From positions 62,001 through 126,000 of the forward strand of contig FZQZ01000001.1 of assembly GCA_900199555.1 (NCBI GenBank): a DNA stretch of 64,000 nucleotides. The letters run 5' to 3'. This stretch comes from Prevotellaceae bacterium MN60 (lineage in GTDB: Bacteria; Bacteroidota; Bacteroidia; Bacteroidales; Bacteroidaceae). The stretch's first letter is position 1; every line of letters starts with the position of its first letter. This document shows, piece by piece, positions 10,164 through 19,535 of the stretch. The position numbers were made by a program, and so were the translations under genes. The notes under the pieces were generated by a model that was not told where the DNA came from, did not search any database, and worked only from the letters and a program-made list of their open reading frames with translations.

Positions 10164-11336
10164 TTACATGCTCTCCTTAAGAATCTCTGTCACGTCTGAC
10201 TTCGTCAGATTCAGATAACCGGCGGGATAGCAGATGGTGCCCTTGGTGATGCCGGGAATCATATCTTCAGTGGCACCCAGTTGAGTGATGGTCAAGGGCA
10301 GACCTATCTCTTGCATCCAGGCTTTCAGGGCCTGCAGACCAGCTTCGGCTATCTGTTCGTCGGTCATTCCGTTGCTCTGGATATTCCACACGTTCTTGGC
10401 GAAGCGCACAAACTTAGACAGACCGTTCTGCATGGCGCAGCGATAGTAGGCCATTGAGACAGATGCCAGCGCATAGCCGTGTGGGGCATGTGTCCAAGCA
10501 CCCACGCTGTGACCAATCATGTGAACCATCCAGTCCTGCTGCTTGCCCAGCCCGATAAGGGTGTTCAGTGCCCATGTGGCTGTCCACATGATGTTCGAGC
10601 GTGCCTCGTAGTCCTGAGGATCTTTTACAGCGATGCGGCTGCTGTGGATGACAGAACGCATCAGTCCTTCAGAGAGGTAGTCGCTGGTGTTGTCATCGAA
10701 GTCCGAGAAGTACTGCTCCATGATGTGGTTCATGATGTCGTAGATACCCGCCTTCATCTGGTTCTCGGGTACGGTCATCGTGAACTTCGGATTGAGGATA
10801 GAGAACTTAGGCATCAGACGACTGTCGAACACATGCCCCACCTTGAAAGTATGCTCTGCATCTGTAATCACAGTGCCGGCGTTCATCTCAGAGCCTGTGC
10901 CAGCCATCGTCAGGATACAGCCCACAGGCAGCAGTCTCTGGTCCTTAGCGGGATTTTCCTGCTTCAGCCAGAACTTGTCCCAGTAGTCGCCTTCATAATA
11001 GACAGATGCAGCCACGGCCTTCGAGTAGTCGCAAACGCTACCGCCGCCAAGAGCAAGGATCAAGTCTACCTCGTTCTCGCGGGCAATCTTGACGCCCTCA
11101 TGCAGTTTCTCTAAGGTGGGATTGGTCATCACGCCAGGGTTCTCAACGATGGTCTTGCCTGCCTCTTTGAGGATAGCCACCACCTGGTCGTAGATGCCGT
11201 TACGCTTTACACTGCCACTGCCGTAGTTGAGCAGCACCACTGGGCCGTAGCCCTTCAGTTCGTCCTTGAGGAAGTTCAAAGACTCATCACCAAAATACAG
11301 TTTGGTTGGGTTGTAATAAGAAAAGTTTCCTAACAT
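10164..11336 (-). CDS. Iron-type alcohol dehydrogenase, YqhD-like, second copy
   Basis: 390 aa paralogue of the dehydrogenase at 4248-5414. Metal ligands are at D200, H204, H272 and H286 ('AGIYDIMNHIMEQY', 'DWMVHMIGH', 'HAPHGYAL'). The nucleotide loop reads 'NYGSGSVKRNG' where the first copy has 'YGGGSIKRNG', which may alter cofactor preference. It lies in a minus-strand operon with a flavodoxin and an aldo/keto reductase upstream and the CMD-cupin gene downstream. It likely reduces aldehydes; two copies may split substrates or inducers. Confidence 0.9.
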   Translation of the reverse strand: MLGNFSYYNPTKLYFGDESLNFLKDELKGYGPVVLLNYGSGSVKRNGIYDQVVAILKEAGKTIVENPGVMTNPTLEKLHEGVKIARENEVDLILALGGGSVCDYSKAVAASVYYEGDYWDKFWLKQENPAKDQRLLPVGCILTMAGTGSEMNAGTVITDAEHTFKVGHVFDSRLMPKFSILNPKFTMTVPENQMKAGIYDIMNHIMEQYFSDFDDNTSDYLSEGLMRSVIHSSRIAVKDPQDYEARSNIMWTATWALNTLIGLGKQQDWMVHMIGHSVGAWTHAPHGYALASVSMAYYRCAMQNGLSKFVRFAKNVWNIQSNGMTDEQIAEAGLQALKAWMQEIGLPLTITQLGATEDMIPGITKGTICYPAGYLNLTKSDVTEILKESM

Positions 11337-11349
11337 AGTTGTTTTTTTA

Positions 11350-12195
11350 TTATCCGTAATTCTTAATTAAGTATTTCACGAACTGTGGGTCGCCGAAATC
11401 TCTGGTACCAGCGTCATGCTGGTTCATCTTGGCAATCTGAGCCATATCATCGTCACTCAGCGAGAAGTCAAAGATGTCGATATTCTGCGCCATGCGCTCC
11501 TTGTGGCTCGACTTTGGAATAGCCACGATGCCACGCTGGGTGAGCCAACGGAGAGCGACCTGAGCGGCAGTCTTATTATACTTGGCACCGATAGTAGTCA
11601 GCAGTTCGTTCTTCACGATGCCGTCAGTACCTTGTCCACCAAGTGGATACCAAGCCATCATCTTGGTGCCAAACTCGCCAAGAATCGGCTCAATTCCAGT
11701 CTGCTGAGAAAGCGTGTTGCACTCCAGCTGGTTCACCATCGGCTTCAAGTCTACGTAGTGTGCGAAGTCGAAGAAACGGCCTGCCTGGAAGTTGCTCACA
11801 CCGATGGCACGAACCTTGCCTGCACGATAGGCTTTCTCCATCGCCCGCCATGTGCCGAACACGTCGCCGTAAGCCTGATGGATGAGCAACAGGTCGATAT
11901 AGTCTGTCTGCAACTTGCGCAGACTCTCATCGATGCTCTTGGCAGCCTTTTCCTCGCCATTGTTCGATATCCACACCTTCGTCACGAGGAACAAGTCCTC
12001 GCGCTTCAGTCCACTCTTGCGCCAGGCATTGCCTACACCTTCCTCATTCTGGTAGGCCTGTGCCGTATCAATCAGGCGATAGCCTACACTCAAAGCATCG
12101 CTCACACAACGCTCACACTCGTCAGGGCTTACCAGAAACACGCCGTAGCCCAATGTCGGCATCTTAACACCGTTTGATAGTTTAATATACTCCAT
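11350..12195 (-). CDS. Aldo/keto reductase (DkgA-like)
   Basis: 281 aa cytoplasmic TIM-barrel reductase. The catalytic tetrad is visible as D43, Y48, K73 and H106 ('LIDTAQAYQNEEGVG', 'LVTKVW', 'LLLIHQ'), and the NADPH site as 'AIPKSSHKERMAQN'. It belongs to the branch of 2,5-diketo-D-gluconate reductases, which also reduce methylglyoxal and similar aldehydes. In E. coli dkgA follows yqhD under YqhC; here a YqhD-like gene follows 13 bases downstream. The ATG at 12195 is 11 bases after the flavodoxin stop. Confidence 0.9.
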   Translation of the reverse strand: MEYIKLSNGVKMPTLGYGVFLVSPDECERCVSDALSVGYRLIDTAQAYQNEEGVGNAWRKSGLKREDLFLVTKVWISNNGEEKAAKSIDESLRKLQTDYIDLLLIHQAYGDVFGTWRAMEKAYRAGKVRAIGVSNFQAGRFFDFAHYVDLKPMVNQLECNTLSQQTGIEPILGEFGTKMMAWYPLGGQGTDGIVKNELLTTIGAKYNKTAAQVALRWLTQRGIVAIPKSSHKERMAQNIDIFDFSLSDDDMAQIAKMNQHDAGTRDFGDPQFVKYLIKNYG

Positions 12196-12206
12196 AATCT
12201 TCGTTA

Positions 12207-12812
12207 TTAATATCCTAAACTATTAAGCCACTTCTCGACCTTTTTCTTTTCTGTGCGCACCTCGTGACCGTAGATGCTGAAGCCCTTGGTGACATTTGCC
12301 CCAGGGAATGCTTCCTTCACATCCTCCACACAGTTGGCCAATCCAGAACCTTCATGAGTGGTGAAAGGAATGACGGTCTTACCCTTCAGGTCGTTAGCAT
12401 GCTTCTTGAAGAAGGTGAACATCACTTGCGGATAGGTGCCCCACCATACAGGTCCACCAATGAACACCGTATCGTACTTTGACAAATCAATGTCGCCCTC
12501 ATACTCGGGCAGCTCGCCGTTCCTTGCTTCTTCATGCGCCAGTTTGATGAGTGGGTTGTAGGCCATGCCGTCATACTTGTGGGTAACGATTTCAAACTGC
12601 TCTGCACCGGTCAATTCCGTGATGTAGTCGGCCACAATCTTCGTGTTGCCCACCTCAATGTTTCCTACTGCATAGTTATCTCCCGCATGTGAGAAGAACA
12701 CTACTAATGCCTTTCCGTCCTTTGCCATAACTTTCTCCTGTTTTGCGCCGCCGCTGCATGCTGTCGAGATGAGCAATGCCAATGCGGCTGTGATAATACT
12801 CTTGATATTCAT
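12207..12812 (-). CDS. Flavodoxin-domain lipoprotein
   Basis: 201 aa. A lipobox 'LLISTACSGG' gives Cys19, unusual for a flavodoxin because it places the flavin protein outside the cytoplasm. The FMN phosphate loop is 'FFSHAGDNYAVG' near residue 40, with 'GGPVWWGTYPQVM' and 'TTHEGSGLANCV' as the other flavin loops. First gene of the right-hand operon (flavodoxin, reductase, dehydrogenase, CMD-cupin), divergent from an AraC gene. Its upstream box TAACTTTA (12838-12845) misses the -7 consensus by one base, suggesting a weak promoter that needs activation. Confidence 0.85.
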   Translation of the reverse strand: MNIKSIITAALALLISTACSGGAKQEKVMAKDGKALVVFFSHAGDNYAVGNIEVGNTKIVADYITELTGAEQFEIVTHKYDGMAYNPLIKLAHEEARNGELPEYEGDIDLSKYDTVFIGGPVWWGTYPQVMFTFFKKHANDLKGKTVIPFTTHEGSGLANCVEDVKEAFPGANVTKGFSIYGHEVRTEKKKVEKWLNSLGY

Positions 12813-12869
12813 TTTAAATATACTTTTGAATTTGGGTGTAAAGTTACGACGATTTCCTGATACTTTTAT

Positions 12870-12895
12870 TTCACAAATTACTTCACAATTTTCAC
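12870..12895. promoter_or_regulatory. Direct repeats TTCACAA between flavodoxin and AraC genes
   Basis: TTCACAA occurs at 12870-12876 and 12882-12888, and TTCAC again at 12891. AraC-type proteins often bind direct half-sites, and these lie upstream of the weak flavodoxin promoter. Could be chance in an AT-rich gap. Confidence 0.3.
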
Positions 12896-12934
12896 TTTTT
12901 GCCTAAATCATTCTTTTATATATAAAAAAATGTG

Positions 12935-12958
12935 TAATTTTGCGCAGTAAAACTGCGC
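12935..12958 (+). promoter_or_regulatory. Promoter -7 box and hairpin for the right AraC gene
   Basis: TAATTTTG (12935-12942) fits the -7 consensus. It runs into an inverted repeat GCGCAG-TAAAA-CTGCGC (12942-12958) over the likely transcription start, which could be an operator or a 5' RNA hairpin. About 65-75 bases of leader remain before the chosen ATG at 13023. Confidence 0.5.
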
Positions 12959-13022
12959 GAACTTGCTCATGCTCGGCAAAAAGCAAGCTTTCTGCACTCG
13001 CTTAATCGCAATTTTGTCAGTC

Positions 13023-13838
13023 ATGAAGGCAGATTTTCAATATTCCACAGACTTTTATGGGATGAATTCCCGTGAGTTGAGCCACACCTGCATGCATCTG
13101 CTTTGCTTGGCAGGTGAGGCAAGTTTTGTGTTCAACGAGCATTGCTATCACATTGTCAGAAACGACCTTATAGTGTTACCGATGCCTGATCGTATCAGCA
13201 ACTTAGCGGCACATGCAGACTTGCAGGTAGAATGGTTTGCTGCTGATTACAAGTTCCTGCAGAACCTGCTGCCGTCGAACAACTACAGCATCGGTGGCAG
13301 TATCTCGCTGAACCAAGACCCCGTTATCAAACTGACAAATGAACAAGCACGACATCTGCTTGATGACTTCCATCGTCTTCGTGACCGCAAGGACGACAGC
13401 CATTTGCAGTTCTATCGCGAACTGATGGGCAGTCTCTGCCTGACGATGATGTACGACATCTTCGAGGCCCATGCCCAACGTGATGCAACAGACACCCATA
13501 CCGACCGCACAGCCTACATCGTGAAACAACTGATGGCTCTGCTTGCTACTGGCATCAGCCGAACGGAGCGTGATGTGAGCTACTATGCCGAACGGCTGAA
13601 CGTATCGCCCAAATATCTTTCTGCCACCATCAAACGTGTGACAGGACACAGTGTCACCTCATACATCGACCGACACACCGTACCTATATTGAAAGACTAT
13701 CTGAATGATGAACGCCTGTCCCTCACCCAAATAGCCGACCTGATGAACTTCACATCGCTCTCTTACTTCAGCCGTTACTGCACCAAGCATCTTGGCCAGT
13801 CCCCCAGCGAATACCGACAGAGTCTTCAACCGAAATAA
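13023..13838 (+). CDS. AraC-family transcriptional regulator
   Basis: 271 aa from the ATG at 13023; the frame stays open 20 codons further upstream, but those residues do not look like the family's N-terminus. A cupin-like sensor part (about 1-150) precedes the DNA-binding domain at about 170-268 ('YYAERLNVSPKYLSATIKR', 'IADLMNFTSLSYFSRY', 'LGQSPSEYR'). It stands head-to-head with the flavodoxin-reductase-dehydrogenase operon and mirrors the regulator at 3163-4089, though the two sequences are only distantly alike. Control of the right-hand operon is inferred from position. Confidence 0.85.
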   Translation: MKADFQYSTDFYGMNSRELSHTCMHLLCLAGEASFVFNEHCYHIVRNDLIVLPMPDRISNLAAHADLQVEWFAADYKFLQNLLPSNNYSIGGSISLNQDPVIKLTNEQARHLLDDFHRLRDRKDDSHLQFYRELMGSLCLTMMYDIFEAHAQRDATDTHTDRTAYIVKQLMALLATGISRTERDVSYYAERLNVSPKYLSATIKRVTGHSVTSYIDRHTVPILKDYLNDERLSLTQIADLMNFTSLSYFSRYCTKHLGQSPSEYRQSLQPK

Positions 13839-13954
13839 AGTAAAATCTAATTTGTTGACAGTTCATATAGCACATCTGTTATCGTATTATCTTTTGATAC
13901 AACTGTATTTGCCTCTTGTCAAGATTGGATTACCTGTTCAACATTAAAAAAAGA

Positions 13955-13976
13955 GACCTGCCCATACGGACAGGTC
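13955..13976 (-). terminator. Rho-independent terminator of ppdK
   Basis: GACCTGTCC-GTAT-GGGCAGGTC on the minus strand forms a 9-base stem with one mismatch, followed by a run of Ts. The rest of 13839-14001 shows nothing else recognisable. Confidence 0.85.
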
Positions 13977-14001
13977 CCTTCCCATTATGTTAGAGTGATA
14001 A

Positions 14002-16722
14002 TTACTCCTCAACAGCAGCCTGGGCGGCAGCCAGACGTGCGATGGGCACACGGAAAGGAGAGCAGCTAGCGTAGTTCATGCCAATCTTAGCGCAGAACTT
14101 AACTGAGCTGGGCTCACCACCATGCTCACCACAGATACCGCAACGGAGCTCAGGACGAACCTCACGACCCTCCTTAACGGCGAACTTGATGAGACGGCCT
14201 ACACCCTTCTGGTCGAGTACCTGGAATGGGTCAACCTTCAGAATCTTCTTGTCGAGGTATACAGGCAGGAATGAAGCGATATCATCACGGCTGTAACCGA
14301 AAGTCATCTGAGTAAGGTCGTTAGTACCGAATGAGAAGTACTGAGCCTCTGAAGCAATCAGGTCGGCAGTCAGGGCAGCACGAGGAATCTCAATCATAGT
14401 ACCAATCTCGAACTCAACCTCGATACCATACTCTGCGAATACTTCCTTAGCAGCGTACTGGATAACTTCCTTCTGCTGCTTGAGCTCGTGTACAGTACCA
14501 ATCAGAGGAACCATAATCTCTGGCATTGGAGTCTTACCCTCCTTCTTCAACTCGCAAGCTGCAGAAAGGATAGCCTTGGTCTGCATAGCGGTGATTTCGG
14601 GGAAGGTGATACCCAGACGACAACCACGGTGACCGAGCATGGGGTTATTCTCAGCGAGTGAGTCAACACGGCGCTGGATTTCCTCCAAGCTTACGCCCAT
14701 CTCCTTGGCCATAGTCTGCTGACCTGCCAAATCGTGGGGAACGAACTCGTGCAAGGGGGGATCCAACAGACGGATGTTAACGGGCAGACCGTCCATAGCC
14801 TCGAGGATACCCTTGAAGTCAGCCTTCTGGTAAGGCAGCAGCTTAGCAAGAGCCTTCTCACGACCAGCAACGCTGTCGGCAAGAATCATCTCACGCATAG
14901 CAACAATCTTCTGGTCCTCGAAGAACATGTGCTCGGTACGTGTCAGACCGATACCCTTAGCACCGAAAGCGCGAGCTACCTGTGCATCGTGTGGAGTATC
15001 AGCATTGGTACGAACCTGCAGCTTGGTGTACTTGTCGCAGAGGTCCATCAGCTCCTTGAAGTCGCCACTCAGCTCAGCAGCCTTGGTGGGAACCTCGCCA
15101 GCGTAAACCTGACCAGTGGTACCATTCAGAGAGATGTAGTCACCCTCCTTATATACTACGCCGTCGATTTCAACGGTCTTGTCCTTATAGCTTACATTCA
15201 GTGCGCCTACACCTGATACGCAGCACTTACCCATACCACGAGCAACAACAGCAGCGTGAGAGGTCATACCACCACGAGCAGTCAGAATACCCTCAGCAGC
15301 AGCCATACCAGCGAGGTCCTCAGGAGAGGTCTCGATACGTACGAGCACTACCTTGTGGCCATTCTCGTGCCATGCCTTAGCGTCGTCTGCGTGGAATACA
15401 ATCTGACCGCAAGCAGCACCAGGAGATGCGGGCAGACCCTGAGCGATAACCTTGGCAGCAGCCAAAGCCTTCTTGTCGAATACAGGGTGCAGCAGCTCGT
15501 CGAGCTTCTGAGGCTCGCAACGCTGGATAGCAGTCTTCTCGTCAATCTTACCCTCGTGGAGCAGGTCGATAGCAATCTTTACCATGGCAGCACCTGTGCG
15601 CTTACCATTACGAGTCTGCAGGAACCACAGCTTACCTTCCTGTACGGTGAACTCCATATCCTGCATGTCGCGGTAATGCTCCTCGAGCTTATTCTGGATG
15701 CCGTCGAGCTCCTTGTAAATCTCAGGCATAGCCTCTTCCATTGAAGGATACTTGGCAACGCGCTCTTCCTCAGAGATACCAGCGCGCTCAGCCCAACGCT
15801 GAGAACCAATCTTTGTAATCTGCTGTGGTGTGCGGATACCAGCAACAACGTCCTCACCCTGTGCGTTAACCAGGTACTCACCGTTGAAGAGGTTCTCACC
15901 ATTAGCAGCATCACGGCTGAAGCATACACCTGTAGCAGAGGTATCACCCATGTTACCGAATACCATAGCCATAACTGATACGGCAGTACCCCACTCGTCG
16001 GGAATTCCTTCCATCTTACGATACAGGATAGCACGCTCGTTCATCCAAGAACGGAACACAGCGCAGATAGCGCCCCAGAGCTGCTCGATAGGATCGTTGG
16101 GGAAGTCCTTACCAGTGCGCTCCTTGATGGCAGTCTTGAAGAGCTTAACCAGCTTCTTCAGGTCGTCAACAGAGAGGTCCTTATCCAGAACAACACCGCT
16201 CTCCTTCTTTACCTTCTCGATAATCTCCTCGAATGGATCGATATCAGTCTTGTTGACGGGCTTCATCTCAAGCACAACGTCACCATACATCTGTACGAAA
16301 CGGCGATATGAGTCGTAAACGAAGTGAGGATTGTTGGTCTTCTTAGCCATACCCTCAGCTACCTCGTCGTTCAGACCAAGGTTCAGGATGGTGTCCATCA
16401 TACCAGGCATAGAAGCACGGGCACCAGAACGAACAGAAACCAACAGAGGATTCTGAGCATCGCCGAATTTGCAATTCATCAAATCCTCGATATGCTTCAC
16501 AGCTGCCATCACATCATCATTCAGCAGTTCCATAATCTTCTGCTGACCTACCTGATAGTACTCGTTACAGCAATCAGTGGTGATGGTGAAACCTGGAGGA
16601 ACGGGCACACCGATGTGGTTCATCTCAGCAAGGTTTGCACCCTTGCCACCAAGTTCCTCGCGCATTTTTGCATTGCCTTCGGCCTTACCATTGCCGAAGA
16701 GGTAAACTCTTTTTTGGCTCAT
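14002..16722 (-). CDS. ppdK: Pyruvate, phosphate dikinase
   Basis: 906 aa, full length for the family. It interconverts pyruvate, ATP and phosphate with PEP, AMP and pyrophosphate, linking glycolysis and gluconeogenesis in anaerobes. The N-terminal ATP-grasp part starts with 'LGGKGANLAEM'. The phosphohistidine is H489 in 'GGMTSHAAVVARGMG', followed by the C-terminal PEP-binding barrel with 'CGICGEHGG' (C864 the likely general acid). Single gene with its own promoter and terminator, divergent from rlmD. Confidence 0.97.
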   Translation of the reverse strand: MSQKRVYLFGNGKAEGNAKMREELGGKGANLAEMNHIGVPVPPGFTITTDCCNEYYQVGQQKIMELLNDDVMAAVKHIEDLMNCKFGDAQNPLLVSVRSGARASMPGMMDTILNLGLNDEVAEGMAKKTNNPHFVYDSYRRFVQMYGDVVLEMKPVNKTDIDPFEEIIEKVKKESGVVLDKDLSVDDLKKLVKLFKTAIKERTGKDFPNDPIEQLWGAICAVFRSWMNERAILYRKMEGIPDEWGTAVSVMAMVFGNMGDTSATGVCFSRDAANGENLFNGEYLVNAQGEDVVAGIRTPQQITKIGSQRWAERAGISEEERVAKYPSMEEAMPEIYKELDGIQNKLEEHYRDMQDMEFTVQEGKLWFLQTRNGKRTGAAMVKIAIDLLHEGKIDEKTAIQRCEPQKLDELLHPVFDKKALAAAKVIAQGLPASPGAACGQIVFHADDAKAWHENGHKVVLVRIETSPEDLAGMAAAEGILTARGGMTSHAAVVARGMGKCCVSGVGALNVSYKDKTVEIDGVVYKEGDYISLNGTTGQVYAGEVPTKAAELSGDFKELMDLCDKYTKLQVRTNADTPHDAQVARAFGAKGIGLTRTEHMFFEDQKIVAMREMILADSVAGREKALAKLLPYQKADFKGILEAMDGLPVNIRLLDPPLHEFVPHDLAGQQTMAKEMGVSLEEIQRRVDSLAENNPMLGHRGCRLGITFPEITAMQTKAILSAACELKKEGKTPMPEIMVPLIGTVHELKQQKEVIQYAAKEVFAEYGIEVEFEIGTMIEIPRAALTADLIASEAQYFSFGTNDLTQMTFGYSRDDIASFLPVYLDKKILKVDPFQVLDQKGVGRLIKFAVKEGREVRPELRCGICGEHGGEPSSVKFCAKIGMNYASCSPFRVPIARLAAAQAAVEE

Positions 16723-16773
16723 AAAATTATGTTATTATATAAGTAATAAATATTGTGTTTTTATTCTAACCTG

Positions 16774-16805
16774 CAAAGATAAGGAAAAAATTCCATACCT
16801 GCAAA
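16774..16805 (-). promoter_or_regulatory. ppdK promoter
   Basis: TTTG (16802-16805), 20 bases, then TATCTTTG (16774-16781) on the minus strand: a full Bacteroidetes promoter. The ATG follows about 50 bases later. Confidence 0.75.
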
Positions 16806-16873
16806 TAATTAGATTATTTTTGCAGAGATTTCGTACGAAAGACGCTGAAATACATGCCAAAATGGGCTTATTA

Positions 16874-16905
16874 TTTGGAGCGAGGCAAAAAAATTCGTAC
16901 CTTTG
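16874..16905 (+). promoter_or_regulatory. rlmD promoter
   Basis: TTTG (16874-16877), 20 bases, then TACCTTTG (16898-16905), 35 bases before the rlmD ATG. Back to back with the ppdK promoter. Confidence 0.75.
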
Positions 16906-16940
16906 CACCCAATAAAAACAGAAAAGAAAGAAAAACATAA

Positions 16941-18404
16941 ATGGCTCGAAAGAAGAAACCCCTACCTATTTTGGAGGATATTACGATTACCGACTATGCT
17001 GCAGAAGGTAAATCGCTGGCAAGAGTGAACGACATGGTGGTATTTGTGCCTTGGGCAGTACCCGGTGACGTTTGCGACCTACAGGTACGTCGCAAGAAAC
17101 ACTCTTTCATGGAGGCCGAAGTTATTCGGTATAAGGAATATAGTAAGGTACGCACGCAACCCTTCTGCCAGCATTTTGGCGTATGTGGTGGTTGCAAGTG
17201 GCAACAGCTGCCTTACGAGGAACAGTTGCGCATGAAGCAGCAGCAGATATACGACCAACTGACACGCATCGGCAAGGTAGAACTGCCTGAGTTCCGCCCC
17301 ATTCTTGGTTCGGTAAAGACACAGGAGTATCGCAATAAGCTCGACTTTGGTTGTGCCAACAAGCGCTACCTGACCAAAGAGCAGATTCAGACATTGCCCA
17401 ACGAAGAGAGCCAGAGTCTGAAAGATGTACCTGCGATAGGTTTTCACATCACGGGGGCATTCGACAAGATACTGCCCATTGAGAAGTGTTGGTTGATGGA
17501 CGACCTGCAGAATCAGATTCGTAATGAGATTCGCGACTATGCAATCAATAATGGTCTATCATTCTTCGACTTGCGTCAACAGGTAGGACTGCTTCGCGAT
17601 GTTATCGTACGCAATTCGAACACGGGCGAGTGGATGGTAATTATCCAGTTCCACTATGATAGAAGTAGTGAGGAGACTGCAGCTAAGAGTCAGGAAGAGG
17701 CTCTGGAACTGTTGCAGCACGTGGCAGACCATTTTCCACAAATCACATCCCTACTCTATCTCGACAACCAGAAGTGTAACGACACGATTGGCGACCAAGA
17801 AATTCTGGTATTCAAGGGCAACGACCATATCTTTGAACAGATGGAAGACCTAAAGTTTAAGGTTGGTCCCAAGTCATTCTATCAGACTAATACCGAACAG
17901 GCATATCATCTATATAGTGTAGCACGCGACTTTGCATTTGGTGATTCTACACAGGACGAAGCGCCACTGGTTTACGACCTCTACACCGGAACAGGAACGA
18001 TTGCCAACTTTGTGGCTAAGAAAGCACGCAAGGTGATAGGTATTGAATATGTACCCGAGGCTATTGAGGATGCAAAGATTAACTCGCAAATCAACGGCAT
18101 TGACAATACCTTGTTCTATGCAGGTGATATGAAAGATATTCTAACCGATGACTTTATTGCCGAGCATGGTCGCCCCGATGTAATCATCACCGACCCTCCT
18201 CGTGCTGGCATGCATCCTGATGTGGTGAAAACCATCTTGAATGCAGCCCCCAAGCGCATTGTCTATGTATCGTGCAACCCTGCTACTCAGGCTCGCGACC
18301 TACAACTGCTAGACGAGCAATATAAGGTATGCGCCGTACAGCCCGTAGATATGTTCCCTCATACACCACATGTAGAGAATGTAGTGCTTCTGGAAATCAG
18401 ATAA
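16941..18404 (+). CDS. rlmD: 23S rRNA (uracil-5-)-methyltransferase, RlmD/RumA family
   Basis: 487 aa. An N-terminal TRAM domain (about 10-65) precedes the iron-sulfur cysteines C76, C82 and C85 ('CQHFGVCGGCKW') with a fourth Cys near 177. The SAM-binding motif is 'YDLYTGTGTIANFVAK', then 'DPPRAGMHPDVV' and the catalytic C445 in 'VSCNPATQARDL'. It methylates a uridine of 23S rRNA (U1939 in E. coli). Bacteroidetes carry several paralogues, so the exact site is inferred; RlmC or TrmA-like specificity cannot be excluded. Confidence 0.88.
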   Translation: MARKKKPLPILEDITITDYAAEGKSLARVNDMVVFVPWAVPGDVCDLQVRRKKHSFMEAEVIRYKEYSKVRTQPFCQHFGVCGGCKWQQLPYEEQLRMKQQQIYDQLTRIGKVELPEFRPILGSVKTQEYRNKLDFGCANKRYLTKEQIQTLPNEESQSLKDVPAIGFHITGAFDKILPIEKCWLMDDLQNQIRNEIRDYAINNGLSFFDLRQQVGLLRDVIVRNSNTGEWMVIIQFHYDRSSEETAAKSQEEALELLQHVADHFPQITSLLYLDNQKCNDTIGDQEILVFKGNDHIFEQMEDLKFKVGPKSFYQTNTEQAYHLYSVARDFAFGDSTQDEAPLVYDLYTGTGTIANFVAKKARKVIGIEYVPEAIEDAKINSQINGIDNTLFYAGDMKDILTDDFIAEHGRPDVIITDPPRAGMHPDVVKTILNAAPKRIVYVSCNPATQARDLQLLDEQYKVCAVQPVDMFPHTPHVENVVLLEIR

Positions 18405-18434
18405 TAAATAACTAAACATATAAATAGAACAACT

Positions 18435-19535
18435 ATGAAAAAACTTATGACTCTGGCCTTGATGGCTATTGCATTGACTGCCAATGCACAAGAGAAAAAG
18501 ACTGTTGAGGTGCCTCAGTGGGTAAGCAACATGAAAGTGAGTGGATACGGTATGTTGCAGTATCAAGCACAGGATCAGGAGGGTGCAGAGACTAACACCT
18601 TCAACCTGCGTCTGCTGCGCTTTATGGTTGACGGAAAGATTGGCGACTTCGACTGGCGTGCTCAGATTCAGGGTACAAATGTAAAGGGTCCCGGTGAGCC
18701 TACCGTACAGCTCGTTGACCTCTACGCAGAATGGGTAAAATACAAAGAGTTCCGTGTAAAGGCTGGTCAGTTTAAGCGTGCCTTCACATTCGAGAACCCA
18801 ACAAACCCCATCACACAGGGTTGGTATTCTTACGCTAACGTCATCAATGCCCTTTCTGGCTTTGGCGATCGTACTGGTGAGAAGTCTTCAGGTGGTCGTG
18901 ATATCGGTATTCAGATTCAGGGTGACCTCTTCCCCAATGCCAATGGTCGTCGCCTGTTGCACTATCAGGTAGGTGTTTACAATGGTGAGGGTATCAACAG
19001 CAAGGATGCCGACAACAAGAAGGATATTATCGGTGGTTTGTGGGTAATGCCTATCGACGGTCTGCGCATCGGTGCCTTCGGATGGACTGGTACTAAGGGT
19101 GCTATGGCAACAACCTACTCTTTTTACAATCCCGAAACAGAGAGCATCGAGAAGGTATCTACTACCATTAAGAGCGCTCGCAAGAATCGTTATGCGCTGA
19201 GTGCAGAATACGACAAGAACGAATATACCTTCCGTGCGGAGTATCTCCACAACCAGGGTTATGGTTCAAACCTCGACCTAGGCGACAAGGCTGATGGTTG
19301 GTATGCTTTCGGTATCGTTCCTGTTATCAAGTCTAAGCTGCACGCAAAGGCTCGTTACCAGTGCTATCGTAGCAATAAGGAGTGGAACAAGGCCAAGACC
19401 ATGTATGAGATTGGTGCTAACTACTACTTCAGCAAGAAGCTACAGCTGAACTTCGAGTATGCTCGCGTAAACGATCGCAGTCTGGCTAAGCACAATTATA
19501 ACTTTGCCGACTTAGAACTCGACTTTAGATTCTAA
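18435..19535 (+). CDS. Outer-membrane porin, OprP/OprO family
   Basis: 366 aa. Signal peptide 1-18 (LTANA|Q). The rest is rich in alternating aromatic/polar beta strands, with 'VDLYAEWVKYKEFRVKAGQF' and 'GRDIGIQIQGDLF' typical of phosphate-selective porin-like barrels, and ends in Phe (LDFRF) as expected for outer-membrane assembly. It probably forms a channel for anions or small solutes. It follows rlmD by 30 bases with no own promoter seen, and its stop overlaps the flippase stop by 11 bases. Confidence 0.8.
   Translation: MKKLMTLALMAIALTANAQEKKTVEVPQWVSNMKVSGYGMLQYQAQDQEGAETNTFNLRLLRFMVDGKIGDFDWRAQIQGTNVKGPGEPTVQLVDLYAEWVKYKEFRVKAGQFKRAFTFENPTNPITQGWYSYANVINALSGFGDRTGEKSSGGRDIGIQIQGDLFPNANGRRLLHYQVGVYNGEGINSKDADNKKDIIGGLWVMPIDGLRIGAFGWTGTKGAMATTYSFYNPETESIEKVSTTIKSARKNRYALSAEYDKNEYTFRAEYLHNQGYGSNLDLGDKADGWYAFGIVPVIKSKLHAKARYQCYRSNKEWNKAKTMYEIGANYYFSKKLQLNFEYARVNDRSLAKHNYNFADLELDFRF

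Noticed and set aside
12963-13022. Upstream extension of the right AraC protein
   Set aside because: It starts with TTG, is unlike AraC N-termini, and an ATG at 13023 fits the family better.
16735-16938. 67-residue reading frame between ppdK and rlmD
   Set aside because: It covers two well-formed back-to-back promoters, so it is a chance frame.
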